NCBI RefSeq assembly: GCF_900156435.1
Contig: NZ_FTPQ01000001.1
Location: 434,001-498,000, forward strand
Reading direction: 5' to 3'
Origin: Microbacterium sp. RU1D
GTDB lineage: Bacteria; Actinomycetota; Actinomycetes; Actinomycetales; Microbacteriaceae
Length of the DNA: 64,000 bases
Part shown: positions 44,537-53,155 of the stretch, piece after piece
Position numbering within the stretch: position 1 is the stretch's first letter
How the letters are laid out: each line of letters begins with the position of its first letter
Translations under genes and position numbers: made by a program
The notes under the pieces: generated by a model
Seen by the model: only the letters and a program-made list of their open reading frames with translations
Database searches by the model: none
What the model was told of the DNA's origin: nothing

Positions 44537-44965
44537 TCACTCCGCCAGGCGCCAGTCCTCGAAGCTGAACCCCGGCGACACCAGGCAGCTCACCACGACC
44601 TCCGCGCCGCTCGCGGGCCGCGCCGCCTGCCACACGCCCGCGGGAACCGTGTGCTGCAGCACGTGCCCCGCCGCGAGGTCGGGACCGAGCGTCACCGTCT
44701 GCGCCTCTCCGGGAGCTGCGCCGTCGCCGCCGAGTGACAGCTCGAGCGTGCCGGGACCGTGCCAGAGCCACACCTCGTCGCTGGTCACGACGTGCCACGC
44801 GCTCTCTTCGCCGGGGGTGAGCAGGTAGTGGATGCACGTCGCCGCCGGACGCGCCCCCGCGGGCGTCTCGACCGCGTACGAGCCGGTCCACATGCGGCGG
44901 AACCATCCGCCCTCGGGGTGCGGCTCGAGAGCGAGTAGCCGAGCCGTTTCGGGGAGGTCGGTCAT
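44537..44965 (-). CDS. Cupin domain protein (DUF985 / cupin_5)
   Basis: 142-aa single-domain cupin of the DUF985 family: LLALEPHPEGGWFRRMWTGS at the N-terminus, IHYLLTPGEESAWHVVTSDE (near 45-64) with the metal-ligand His/Glu, LWHGPGTLELSL, and the C-terminal VSCLVSPGFSFEDWRL, all family hallmarks. Substrate unknown. Its ATG overlaps the stop of the upstream amidohydrolase gene (ATGA), so both are translated from one transcript. Confidence 0.9.
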   Translation of the reverse strand: MTDLPETARLLALEPHPEGGWFRRMWTGSYAVETPAGARPAATCIHYLLTPGEESAWHVVTSDEVWLWHGPGTLELSLGGDGAAPGEAQTVTLGPDLAAGHVLQHTVPAGVWQAARPASGAEVVVSCLVSPGFSFEDWRLAE

Positions 44966-46272
44966 GCGGATACTCCTGTCTCACGGGCGAACGACGCCGA
45001 CGTCCAGCGCACCTCGCCGTCGATGTACGTGGCCGCCGCGCGTCCGGCTCCGTCGACCACGAGGTGCTCGATGGTGTCATCGACCCCCGACACCGGCACG
45101 TCGAAGAACGCGAGATCCGCCACGGCGCCGACCGCGAGGTACCCCGTGCGCGCGGGCCCGGTGTCCAGCCCCATCGCGTGCGCTCCCCCGAGCGTCGCCG
45201 CCCGCAGCAGCAGCGCCGACAGGTCGCGATGCACGTACCCCTGCGCCTGCGCCAACCGGTGCAGCGCCGCGACATCGGCCAACAGGTCGAGAGAGGGACT
45301 GGATGCCAGGGAGTCGGTGCCCACGGCCAGGGCGTTGCCCTCGACGAGGTAGGCGGCCACGGGCGGCTCGTCGAGGCCGATCACGGCGTTCGAGCGCGGG
45401 CACAGCGCCACGCTCGTGCCGCGCGCCCGCAGCGTCGCGCGGTCGCGCGCGGTCATGTAGACGCCGTGGGCGATGTGGCAGTCGGGTCCGAGCACGCCGA
45501 GCTCGTCGACGAACTCGGTCGCCCCGGTGCCGAACCCCTCGTCGCGGAGGGCCTGGAAGCTCGACGCGCGCCGCTCCCGCCACGGCTGCGGATCGTCGTG
45601 CCCGCGCTCGAACGCCGCCTCTCCGAGGTGGATGTGCAGGCGACTCCCCCGCTCGCGCACGATGTCGGGAATCTCGAGCAGCGGCTCCACGTCGAGCGAG
45701 TACGGCGCGTGCGGCGACAGCCCCGTCCCCGGCGGCGACGGCAGCGCGTCGAGGCGCGCCTCCACCTCCGCGCGTCCGCGCTCGGCCCAGGCGGCGTTCG
45801 TCCAACTCATCACCTCCCAGTAGGTGATGCCGTGCAGCCGCGCGTCGTGCAGCGCCGAGGCCGCCTCGACGTCGGTGACGATGTCGGCCACCGCCGTGGT
45901 CCCGGCGGCGATCATCGCGCGCGCGCCGGCCGTGGCATCCGCTCCCCAGTCGTGCCCGCGTTCGTAGACCGGCTGGAACGCGGCGGCCCAGTCCTCGAAC
46001 CCCGCGTAGCTCCCCCGGCCCACCGCGGCCATGCCGGTGTACTGCAGGTGCGAGTGGGCGTTGACCAGTCCCGGTGTCAGCACGCCCGGCCAGTGCACCT
46101 CGTCGAACGCGAGCCCGCGGGCGTGCAGCTCGTGCAGTACCCACTCGCGGTCGCCCACGTGCCGGATGCGCCCCGCCGCCACGGCGATCGCCCCGTCGCG
46201 GATCGGCGGCGCCGTGATCGGCAGCACGAGGGATGCCGAGAACACCACGACACGATCGGCTCGCTCTTGCAC
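44962..46272 (-). CDS. Amidohydrolase family protein (chlorohydrolase/deaminase type)
   Basis: 436-aa metal-dependent hydrolase of the TRZ/ATZ and guanine/adenosine deaminase-like group. It has the metal-binding GLVNAHSHLQYTG (near 67-79), a distal His in LHIHLGEAAFERG (near 208), CHIAHGVYM (near 260) and the final Asp in LAVGTDSLASSPSL (near 310). N- and C-terminal beta segments form the small sandwich domain. Members deaminate aminated rings or hydrolyse related bonds; the substrate here is unknown. It is transcribed ahead of, and overlapping, the cupin gene. Probably cytoplasmic, as no signal peptide is seen. Confidence 0.88.
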   Translation of the reverse strand: MQERADRVVVFSASLVLPITAPPIRDGAIAVAAGRIRHVGDREWVLHELHARGLAFDEVHWPGVLTPGLVNAHSHLQYTGMAAVGRGSYAGFEDWAAAFQPVYERGHDWGADATAGARAMIAAGTTAVADIVTDVEAASALHDARLHGITYWEVMSWTNAAWAERGRAEVEARLDALPSPPGTGLSPHAPYSLDVEPLLEIPDIVRERGSRLHIHLGEAAFERGHDDPQPWRERRASSFQALRDEGFGTGATEFVDELGVLGPDCHIAHGVYMTARDRATLRARGTSVALCPRSNAVIGLDEPPVAAYLVEGNALAVGTDSLASSPSLDLLADVAALHRLAQAQGYVHRDLSALLLRAATLGGAHAMGLDTGPARTGYLAVGAVADLAFFDVPVSGVDDTIEHLVVDGAGRAAATYIDGEVRWTSASFARETGVSA

Positions 46273-46323
46273 GGCGTCAGCCTAGGGAGGCGGTGTGACG
46301 GGCGTGTGTCGTGCGGGCGCGAA

Positions 46324-46348
46324 GGTGGCTGAGCCTGTCGAAGCCACC
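46324..46348. repeat. Short dyad element, dispersed-repeat type
   Basis: GGTGGCT (46324-46330) and AGCCACC (46342-46348) flank GAGCCTGTCGA. This closely resembles the GGCTTCGACAGGCTCAGCC-type dyads common between genes in Microbacteriaceae, recognised from general familiarity. Only one copy was noticed in this window. Confidence 0.45.
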
Positions 46349-46440
46349 CCAGGACCGGTTTGGGGCGCATTCCGCACGTCGGGGCGCGAAATACACGCCC
46401 CGACATCACGAATCCGCCCCGGATTGGGCGGGCGCGCGCG

Positions 46441-46475
46441 AAAAGGCCCCGCCCTGCCGAAGCAGGAGCGGGGCC
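46441..46475 (-). terminator. Rho-independent terminator of the rpsF-ssb-rpsR-rplI operon
   Basis: On the minus strand a hairpin (arms GGCCCCGC and GCGGGGCC plus an inner CCTGC/GCAGG stem, 46445-46475) is followed by TTTT (46441-46444 on the plus strand reads AAAA). It lies 18 bases after the rplI stop codon. Confidence 0.88.
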
Positions 46476-46492
46476 GAATCGTGCGTCGCGAA

Positions 46493-46945
46493 TTACTTCG
46501 CGGCGACCACCTGGAGGGTGATCACGGCGGTGACGTCGTCACGCAGGCGAACGGTCGCCTCGTGCTCGCCGACCGACTTGATCGCGGAGGTGATCTGGAT
46601 CTTGCGCTTGTCGAGCTCACCGAGACCGGCGGCCTTGACGGCGTCGGCGACATCGGCGGGCTTGACCGAACCGAAGAGGCGACCCTCGTTGCCGGCCTTG
46701 ACGGCGAGCTTGACGGTGTTCGACTCGAGCGAGTTCTTCAGGGCCACGGCGTCTTCGTGCGCGTGGATCGCGCGGGACTCGCGAGCAGCGCGGATCGACG
46801 CGACCTGCTTCTCGCCACCGCGGCTCCAGGCCACGGCGAAGCCCTGCGGGATGAGGTAGTTGCGGGCGTACCCGTTCTTGACCTCGACAACGTCACCGGC
46901 GCTACCGAGCCCGGTGACCTCATTCGTGAGAATCAGCTTTGCCAT
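46493..46945 (-). CDS. rplI: Large ribosomal subunit protein bL9
   Basis: 150-aa bL9, binding 23S rRNA at the base of the L1 stalk. The N-terminal domain contains [20 protein letters not shown] and [13 protein letters not shown] (near 24-36), followed by the long connecting helix and a C-terminal domain ([15 protein letters not shown]). It is the last gene of the ribosomal/SSB operon and is closed by the terminator at 46441-46475. Confidence 0.97.
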   Translation of the reverse strand: MAKLILTNEVTGLGSAGDVVEVKNGYARNYLIPQGFAVAWSRGGEKQVASIRAARESRAIHAHEDAVALKNSLESNTVKLAVKAGNEGRLFGSVKPADVADAVKAAGLGELDKRKIQITSAIKSVGEHEATVRLRDDVTAVITLQVVAAK

Positions 46946-46955
46946 CGGGTGCTCC

Positions 46956-47210
46956 TTAGCGGCCGGCGCCGGCGTAGGGCAGGAGAGCCATCTCGCGCGC
47001 GTTCTTGATGGCGCGGGCGATCAGGCGCTGCTCCTGCACGGAGACACCGGTGATACGACGGGCGCGGATCTTCCCGCGCTCCGAGATGAACTTGCGGAGA
47101 GTTGCGACGTCCTTGTAGTCGATGACGCCGACGCGGATCGCCTTCGCGGGGGCTGCGTTCTTCGCGCCCTTCCGCGGCTTGCGGCGGTCGCCAGTGGCCT
47201 TTCCAGCCAT
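46956..47210 (-). CDS. rpsR: Small ribosomal subunit protein bS18
   Basis: 84-aa bS18, partner of bS6 on the 30S platform. The core [19 protein letters not shown] and [20 protein letters not shown] is standard. The N-terminal extension is basic ([20 protein letters not shown]), and no cysteine occurs anywhere, so this is the zinc-independent (C-minus) form. It sits ten bases upstream of rplI in the operon. Confidence 0.96.
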   Translation of the reverse strand: MAGKATGDRRKPRKGAKNAAPAKAIRVGVIDYKDVATLRKFISERGKIRARRITGVSVQEQRLIARAIKNAREMALLPYAGAGR

Positions 47211-47316
47211 GCTTCCTTCTTTCGTGTGGTTCGGATGCCGAGCCGGTCACGCGGACCGGGTCATGGCATCCGGAATTTCGAGGGGTCTGTCGTCTCGCTC
47301 GAGAGCGGGGCGAAGA

Positions 47317-47835
47317 TCAGAACGGGGTGTCGTCGCCGTAGGAACCGGGAGTGCTCCACGCGTCAGCGCCGCTGTTGCCGCCGCCGTTGTTCGAGCCGGG
47401 GGTCGACCACGGCTCGTCGTTCGACTGCTGCACCTGCGCGCGCTGGCCGCCTCCGCCACCCCCGCCGCCACCGGCGGCACGGGTGACCTGGGCGGTCGCG
47501 TAGCGGAGCGAGGGGCCGATCTCATCGACTTCGAGTTCGATGGAGGTGCGGTTGTTGCCCTCGCGGTCCTGGTAGGAACGCTGCTTCAGACGCCCGGTCG
47601 CGATGACGCGGGAGCCCTTGGTCAGCGAGCCGGCGACGTGCTCGGCGAATTCGCGCCACACCGAGGCGCGCAGGAAGAGCGCCTCGCCGTCCTTCCACTC
47701 GTTCGCCTGACGGTCGAACGTGCGGGGGGTCGACGCGATGGTGAAGTTCGCCACCGGAAGCCCGTTCTGCGTGTACCGCAGCTCGGGGTCGGCCGTGAGG
47801 TTGCCCACGACGGTGATGACGGTTTCGCCGGCCAT
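47317..47835 (-). CDS. ssb: Single-stranded DNA-binding protein
   Basis: 172-aa SSB that coats single-stranded DNA in replication and repair. The OB fold covers about 1-115 ([51 protein letters not shown]). It is followed by a glycine run, a Gln/Asn-rich linker and the acidic C-terminal tip DDTPF that recruits partner proteins. Within the linker, EPWSTPGSN and AWSTPGSY repeat. It lies between rpsF and rpsR in the standard order. Confidence 0.97.
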   Translation of the reverse strand: MAGETVITVVGNLTADPELRYTQNGLPVANFTIASTPRTFDRQANEWKDGEALFLRASVWREFAEHVAGSLTKGSRVIATGRLKQRSYQDREGNNRTSIELEVDEIGPSLRYATAQVTRAAGGGGGGGGGQRAQVQQSNDEPWSTPGSNNGGGNSGADAWSTPGSYGDDTPF

Positions 47836-47840
47836 CGTCG

Positions 47841-48233
47841 TTACTTCGCAGCCTTCTCGGCGGACTCGACCTTGCGGGGAGCGGCGGCCTTGCGGGCGGC
47901 CTTCTCCTCGGAGCGCTTGGCCTCGGCGGCGACCTGGGCGATCGCTTCTTCGGCGCGCAGGACCTTGGTGCGCATGATCTGCTCGTTCAGCTTCAGCTGA
48001 CGGTCGAGCTCGTTCGTGGCCTCGCTGGTCGCGACGAAGTTGACGACGGCGTAGATGCCCTCGTTCTTCTTGCGGATCTCGTAGGCGAGACGACGGCGGC
48101 CCCAGATGTCGATCTTGTCGATGGTTCCTCCATCGGCCGTGATGACCTTGAGGAATCCGTCGAGCTTCGGAGCGACCTGGCGCTCGTCGACCTCGGGATC
48201 GAAGATGACCATGAGTTCGTACTGGTGCGTCAC
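47841..48233 (-). CDS. rpsF: Small ribosomal subunit protein bS6
   Basis: 130-aa bS6, which pairs with bS18. Conserved [31 protein letters not shown] and [20 protein letters not shown] are present, with a lysine/alanine-rich tail ([20 protein letters not shown]). GTG at 48233 is preceded by GGAGG at eight bases. It is first in the rpsF-ssb-rpsR-rplI operon, with its promoter in 48234-48420. Confidence 0.96.
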   Translation of the reverse strand: MTHQYELMVIFDPEVDERQVAPKLDGFLKVITADGGTIDKIDIWGRRRLAYEIRKKNEGIYAVVNFVATSEATNELDRQLKLNEQIMRTKVLRAEEAIAQVAAEAKRSEEKAARKAAAPRKVESAEKAAK

Positions 48234-48421
48234 TAACCCACCTCCTTCGGACTAGAACGGCTGACGGGCATTTCCCGGCAGCAGGAGGGTGTGTTGCACG
48301 TCATCGCGGGCTCACACGCGCATGGGCGTCGCCGGACAACCTTCGTAGTCTAACGGATGCCGACTCTCCCGGGGAATCGAGGGTCGATAGCCTGGAGACA
48401 CCGACGACGGCAGGGGGCCGC

Positions 48422-49594
48422 ATGACGGGGATCCGACCATTCGACGCGCGAGCGTTGACGATGCCGGGCGATGCGGCCGCGGCCCGCGCGTTCACGGCCC
48501 GGCTACGCGCGGAGGGAAGCCTGCCCGCCGCCAACACCGCGGCGGCGGTCGTCGCCTACGTGTTCGCGTTCGGTCTGATCGGAGGCGCCGGCGTCTTCCT
48601 CATCGTGCTGCTGACGATCTTCGGCTCGGTGATCGGCGAGGGCGCGGTCATCCTCGGCCTGATCTTCTCGATCCCGATCCTGCTCGGCCTCGGGGCGCTG
48701 GTGGCCGCGCTCTTCGCCGTCCGTCACGGGCAGCGGAAGCAGGAGGACCGGCGGTGGCGCCTCGCCGGCTTCGCGCGCGACGTCGGCATGGAGTACGTGC
48801 CCGCGCTGCCCGAGCCCGCGCTGCCCGGCGCGATCTTCCAGATCGGCGGCGACCGCACCGCCTACGACCTCGTCCGGTCGTCGCACCCGCGCTTCGTCGA
48901 GGTGGGCAACCACTCGTACACGGTGAGCAACGGCAAGAACACCACCACCTCGCGCTGGGGATACATCGCGGTGCGTCTCGACGTCCCCCTGCCGCACATC
49001 GTGCTGGATGCCATGGGCAACGGCGTGCGCCTCGGACTGTGGGAGCGGGGTCAGCACCTCAGCCTCGAGGGCGACTTCGACCGCTACTTCCGCCTGTACT
49101 GCCCCGCGGGCTACGAGCGCGACGCGCTCTACCTCTTCACCCCCGACGTCATGGCGCGTTTCGTCGACACCGCCACGCCTCTCGAGGTGGAGATCATCGA
49201 CGACTGGCTGTTCCTCTACTCCCCCACCGAGCTCTCGACGCTCGACCCCGCGCGGTGGGCGTGGCTGTTCTCGGTCATCGCGGCCCTTCTCGAAAAGCTC
49301 GAGCAGTGGGGGCGTTGGCGCGACGACCGTCTCCCCCGCGCCGTCGAACCCTCCGCACCGGCCGCCTCCGGCAAATTCGCCGGGAACGCGACCCCGGCGC
49401 CGGTCGCCTCCGCGCTCCCCTCTCCCGACGCCGTCGCCGCCGCCCTCGCCCCCGCGCCGGTCGGTGTCGCCCCGCCGGGCCGGCGTCTCCGCCGCAGCAG
49501 GGCGTGGATCATCGCCCTCCTCGCCGTGGCGGGCGTGATGGTCGCCGTCGTGGCCGTCTTCCTCGTCGGCATCCTGTTCTTCCTCGCCCGATGA
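48422..49594 (+). CDS. Membrane protein, paralogue A of a tandem pair
   Basis: 390-aa protein with two N-terminal membrane helices at about 36-65 and 73-100 (AAVVAYVFAFGLIGGAGVFL; AVILGLIFSIPILLGLGALV), a soluble central domain of about 190 residues, a Pro/Ala-rich linker and one C-terminal helix (AWIIALLAVAGVMVAVVAVF). The central domain is conserved with the gene at 49752: NPRFVEVGN-like and SHPRFVEVGN, WGYIAVRLDVPLPHIVLDA, LSLEGDFDRYF, YERDALYLFTPDVMARF and EIIDDWLFLYS. Function unknown; the family was not identified. It is divergent from rpsF. Confidence 0.8.
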   Translation: MTGIRPFDARALTMPGDAAAARAFTARLRAEGSLPAANTAAAVVAYVFAFGLIGGAGVFLIVLLTIFGSVIGEGAVILGLIFSIPILLGLGALVAALFAVRHGQRKQEDRRWRLAGFARDVGMEYVPALPEPALPGAIFQIGGDRTAYDLVRSSHPRFVEVGNHSYTVSNGKNTTTSRWGYIAVRLDVPLPHIVLDAMGNGVRLGLWERGQHLSLEGDFDRYFRLYCPAGYERDALYLFTPDVMARFVDTATPLEVEIIDDWLFLYSPTELSTLDPARWAWLFSVIAALLEKLEQWGRWRDDRLPRAVEPSAPAASGKFAGNATPAPVASALPSPDAVAAALAPAPVGVAPPGRRLRRSRAWIIALLAVAGVMVAVVAVFLVGILFFLAR

Positions 49595-49620
49595 CGCGGC
49601 CTTTCACCGAAAGGCGGATC

Positions 49621-49755
49621 ATGACCCCTTCGCCCCTCCCCGGCTCGCGGCTCGGCGCGCCGGCGCCCGCCCGGTCGCGCGGCGCGCTCCGTCGTCATGC
49701 GCACGCCGTCGCTCCGGCGGGCCGGACCTCCCACCCCGCGGAGGCCGTCCGATGA
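49621..49755 (+). CDS. Possible 44-aa ORF coupled to the second paralogue
   Basis: ATG at 49621 opens 44 codons (MTPSPLPGSRLGAPAPARSR onward) whose TGA overlaps the ATG of the next gene as ATGA. AAAGGCGG precedes it. The peptide is Pro/Ala/Arg-rich and basic with no motif; it may serve only to couple translation, or be a chance frame in GC-rich DNA. Confidence 0.3.
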   Translation: MTPSPLPGSRLGAPAPARSRGALRRHAHAVAPAGRTSHPAEAVR

Positions 49756-50858
49756 CCGCGTCCGTCGACGTCTCCGCGCTCACCGCACCCGTCGACCGCG
49801 CCGCGGCGAGCGCGTTCTCCGCGCAGCTGCGACGCGAGGGGCGGCTCAGCGGTCGTGCCGTGCCGATCGTCCTGTTCGCGATCATCGGCGTCGCGTTCCT
49901 GCTGATCGCCCTCTTGTTCTTCGGCGTCGTCGGCTCAGCGTTGTTCACGGGCGACATGGGCTCGGGGCCCGCTCCACTGCTGGTCGTGGTCCTCTTGATC
50001 GTGGTCGGCTCCCTGGTGACCGGGGCCGTCGTGCGCGGCTTCGGCGGAGCCGCCGAGCGGCGTTACCGGCTCGATCGCTTCGCTCGCGCGAACGGGATGA
50101 CCTGGCATCCGGGCTTCGACGACCCCGCCCTGCCGGGCATGATCTTCTCCCTCGGCCACGACCGCGAGACCCACGACATCGTGCGTGCCGAGAACCCGCG
50201 GTTCGTCGAGGTGGGCAACTACCGGTACGAGACCGGATCCGGCAAGAACAAGCAGACCCACCGGTGGGGCTACGTCGCGGTGCGGCTGGACACTCCGCTC
50301 CCCCACATCGTCCTGGATGCCGTGGGCAACAACGGTCTGTTCGGCGGGTCCAACCTGCCGGTCACGTTCGGCCGCGACCAGCGCCTGAGCCTCGAGGGCG
50401 ACTTCGACCAGCACTTCGCGCTCTACTGCCCGGAGGGCTACGAGCGAGACGCGCTGTACCTCTTCACGCCCGACGTCATGGCGCGGTTCATCGACAGCGC
50501 CGCCGCCCTCGACGTCGAGATCGTCGACGATTGGCTGTTCCTCTACTCCCGCCGCGATCTGTCCACCCTGGACCCTGCCACCTGGCGCTGGCTGCTGACC
50601 ACGGTGGCGGCGATCGACGACAAGCTCGCGCAGTGGGCACGCTGGCGCGACGAGCGCCTCCCCTCCACGCCGACGGCGGGGGCCGTGGCATCCGGAATCC
50701 CGGGGGCGACGACCGGCGCCGCGCCCCTGCTGTCGCCGCCGCCGGCGGGCGTCGCGGCCCCGGGACGTCGGCTCAAGCGCGGATTCCCGCTCGTGACCGT
50801 CATCGTGGGGGTCGCCGCGGTGGGCTGGTGGGTGCTGACGCTCGCGTTCGGCCGCTGA
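49752..50858 (+). CDS. Membrane protein, paralogue B of a tandem pair
   Basis: 368-aa protein with the same design as the gene at 48422: two N-terminal helices (about 35-60, VPIVLFAIIGVAFLLIALLF; and 72-95), a central domain with NPRFVEVGNYRYETGSGKNK, WGYVAVRLDTPLPHIVLDAV, LSLEGDFDQHFALYCPEGYE, YLFTPDVMARFIDSA and EIVDDWLFLYS, and a single C-terminal helix ending AFGR. Identity to its neighbour is high in the domain and low in the linkers, as expected from an old tandem duplication. Converges on the SDR gene with about 25 bases between. Function unknown. Confidence 0.8.
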   Translation: MTASVDVSALTAPVDRAAASAFSAQLRREGRLSGRAVPIVLFAIIGVAFLLIALLFFGVVGSALFTGDMGSGPAPLLVVVLLIVVGSLVTGAVVRGFGGAAERRYRLDRFARANGMTWHPGFDDPALPGMIFSLGHDRETHDIVRAENPRFVEVGNYRYETGSGKNKQTHRWGYVAVRLDTPLPHIVLDAVGNNGLFGGSNLPVTFGRDQRLSLEGDFDQHFALYCPEGYERDALYLFTPDVMARFIDSAAALDVEIVDDWLFLYSRRDLSTLDPATWRWLLTTVAAIDDKLAQWARWRDERLPSTPTAGAVASGIPGATTGAAPLLSPPPAGVAAPGRRLKRGFPLVTVIVGVAAVGWWVLTLAFGR

Positions 50859-50883
50859 ACCGACGCCGCTCGAGGTCGGCGGC

Positions 50884-51633
50884 TCAGTGCGCCGACCACC
50901 CGCCGTCCATCGTGTAGCTCGCACCGGTCACCATCGACGCGTCGGGCCCAGCCAGCCACAGCGCGAGCGAGGCCACCTCGGCAGGTTCGACGAGGCGCTT
51001 GATCGCGGCATCCTTCAGGAGCACCTTCTCGAGCACCTCGCTCTCGTCGACCCCGTGCGTGCGCGCCTGGTCGGCGAGCTGCTTCTCGACCAGCGGCGAG
51101 CGCACGTAGCCGGGGTCGATGCACACGCTCGTCACGCCATGGGGGCCGCCCTCGAGGGCCGTGGTCTTGGACAGCCCCTCGAGGCCGTGCTTGGCGGTGA
51201 CGTAGGCGGACTTGAACTCCGAAGCCCGGATGCCGTGCACGCTCGACACGTTCAGCACGCGGCCGAAGCCCCGCTCGTACATGCCGGGAAGCGCGGCGCG
51301 GATGAGCAGGAACGGCGCCTCGAGCATCAGCCGCAGCATGAACGCGAAGCGTTCGGGAGCGAACTGCTCGATCGGGCTCACGTGCTGGATGCCGGCGTTG
51401 TTGACGAGGATGTCGACGTCGAGGGTCAGCTCGTGCAGCGCCGCCGTGTCGGACAGGTCGACCGCCCAGGGGCGGCCGCCGATGTCGGCGGCCACCCTCT
51501 CGGCGCCCTCGGCGTTCAGGTCGGCGACCGTCACCTGCGCGCCCGCGGCGGCGAAGGAGCGGGCGATGGCTTCGCCGATCCCGCTCGCGCCGCCGGTGAT
51601 GAGGGCGCGGCGCCCGGTGAGGTCGATGGTCAT
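50884..51633 (-). CDS. Short-chain dehydrogenase, 3-hydroxybutyrate dehydrogenase-like
   Basis: 249-aa SDR. The NAD(P) site ALITGGASGIGEAIARSF is at about 10-27, NNAG in DILVNNAGIQHVSPIEQF near 82, and the catalytic Ser, Tyr and Lys in VLNVSSVHG and YVTAKHGLEGLSK (near 130-156). IQHVSPIEQFAPERF and the C-terminal GASYTMDGGWSAH match D-beta-hydroxybutyrate dehydrogenases. Its ATG overlaps the stop of the MHS transporter gene by one base (TGATG), so uptake and oxidation of a small hydroxy acid are probably coupled. Exact substrate is inferred from family resemblance. Confidence 0.85.
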   Translation of the reverse strand: MTIDLTGRRALITGGASGIGEAIARSFAAAGAQVTVADLNAEGAERVAADIGGRPWAVDLSDTAALHELTLDVDILVNNAGIQHVSPIEQFAPERFAFMLRLMLEAPFLLIRAALPGMYERGFGRVLNVSSVHGIRASEFKSAYVTAKHGLEGLSKTTALEGGPHGVTSVCIDPGYVRSPLVEKQLADQARTHGVDESEVLEKVLLKDAAIKRLVEPAEVASLALWLAGPDASMVTGASYTMDGGWSAH

Positions 51634-53051
51634 CAGGCTCCCTTCGCACCGGCCGTGCGGCGCTCGGCGGTACGTGCCGCGTCGGCGGCGTCGATGTCGC
51701 GCAGCGAGATCCCGCGCGTCTCCGTCAACGACAGCACGGCGATCGAGGTGACGATGCACGCCACGACGATGTAGATCGCGATCGGCAGCCACGAGCCGAA
51801 GTCGCGCAGCCACTGCGTCGCGAGGATCGGCGCGAGCGAGCCCGCGAGGATCGCGGTGACCTGCGCACCGAGCGAGACGCCCGAGTAGCGCATGCGGGTC
51901 GGGAAGAGCTCGGCCATGACGGCGGGCTGCGGTGCGTACATGCCCGCGTGGAACACCAGGCCGATGGTCACCGCGAGCACGATGAGCACGGGGTTGAGCG
52001 TGTCAAACAGGGGGAAGGCGAAGAAAGCCCAGGTCGCACTGAGGATCGCTCCGACGAGGTATACCGGCCGACGGCCGACGCGGTCGGCGAGCCTGCCGAG
52101 CGGCGGGATCACCAGGAAGTGCACGACGTGCGCGATGAGCAGGGCGAGGAGCAGCTGGCTGGTGTCGTACGAGTGCACGATCTTGAGGTACACGATCGAG
52201 AAGCTGACGACGATGTAGTAGACGATGTTCTCCGCGAAGCGCACGCCCATGGCCTGCACGACGCCTTTCGGGTAGCGACGCAGCACCTCGACGACACCGA
52301 ACGACGTCGCCTTCTCCTTCTCCACCTGCGCCTTGGCCTCGAGGAAGATCGGCGCCTCCTCGACGTGACGGCGGATCCAGAAGCCCACCAGCACGATCAC
52401 GGCCGACAGCCAGAACGCGATGCGCCATCCCCAGTCGAGGAACGCGGCCGGGCTGAGCACGAACGACGTGATGAGCAGCACCAGAGTGGCCAGCAGGTTG
52501 CCGACGGGCACGGCCGCCTGCGGCCAGCTCGACCAGAACGCGCGGCGCTTGTCGGGGCTCTGCTCGGCGACGAGGAGCACCGCCCCGCCCCATTCGCCGC
52601 CGACCGCGAAGCCCTGGATGAAGCGGAGGGCGACGAGCATCGCGGGCGCCCAATACCCCACCGACGCGAACCCGGGGAGGCATCCCATGAGGAAGGTCGC
52701 GGCTCCGACGATGATGATCGTCGCCTGCAGGGTCGGCTTGCGGCCGAAGCGGTCGCCGATCTGCCCGAAGACGACGCCACCGAGGGGCCGGGCGACGAAG
52801 CCCACCGCGTAGGTCACGAAGGCGGCGATGATGCCGTCGAGGGGCGAGCCCGACGACGGGAAGAAGAACGTCCCGAACACGAGACTCGCGGCGGTGGCGT
52901 AGAGGAAGAACTCGTACCACTCGACGACGGTGCCGGCCATCGAGGCGGCGACGACCCGGCGGATCCGGGTCGTGGCCGGGGCTTGACCTGCGCCAGAGGT
53001 GGGGGCGGGGGCGCCGCCGCTGGCGCGCGACGCGGGGGTGGGGGAATCCAT
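51633..53051 (-). CDS. MHS family MFS transporter (metabolite:H+ symporter)
   Basis: 472-aa twelve-helix transporter of the MHS branch of the major facilitator superfamily (ShiA/ProP/KgtP relatives). Markers are MAGTVVEWYEFFLYATAASL at the first helix, the loop 2-3 motif GGVVFGQIGDRFGRKPTLQ, VGGEWGGAVLLVAEQSPDKR near helix 5, and the loop 8-9 motif LGRLADRVGRRPVYLVGA. The Pro/Ala/Gly-rich N-terminal 30 residues are cytoplasmic. AAGGAG precedes the ATG. It is transcribed with the downstream SDR gene and divergent from a LysR-type regulator. Substrate probably a carboxylate; not determined by sequence. Confidence 0.92.
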   Translation of the reverse strand: MDSPTPASRASGGAPAPTSGAGQAPATTRIRRVVAASMAGTVVEWYEFFLYATAASLVFGTFFFPSSGSPLDGIIAAFVTYAVGFVARPLGGVVFGQIGDRFGRKPTLQATIIIVGAATFLMGCLPGFASVGYWAPAMLVALRFIQGFAVGGEWGGAVLLVAEQSPDKRRAFWSSWPQAAVPVGNLLATLVLLITSFVLSPAAFLDWGWRIAFWLSAVIVLVGFWIRRHVEEAPIFLEAKAQVEKEKATSFGVVEVLRRYPKGVVQAMGVRFAENIVYYIVVSFSIVYLKIVHSYDTSQLLLALLIAHVVHFLVIPPLGRLADRVGRRPVYLVGAILSATWAFFAFPLFDTLNPVLIVLAVTIGLVFHAGMYAPQPAVMAELFPTRMRYSGVSLGAQVTAILAGSLAPILATQWLRDFGSWLPIAIYIVVACIVTSIAVLSLTETRGISLRDIDAADAARTAERRTAGAKGA

Positions 53052-53137
53052 GCTGCTCCTTCGGTGTCGACGGTGACATTCGCGCTCCAGTGTGAGCCGG
53101 GCGCCGTCTTGCGACAATGCCCATTCCCGCTTCCCCG

Positions 53138-53155
53138 GTGTGCACAATTGCACAC
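53138..53155. promoter_or_regulatory. Inverted repeat, likely LysR-type operator
   Basis: GTGTGCA-CAAT-TGCACAC: seven-base perfect arms around a four-base spacer, ending at the base before the start codon of the LysR-type gene and 87 bases from the divergent MHS transporter start. It fits the T-N11-A layout of LysR-type binding sites. Confidence 0.65.
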
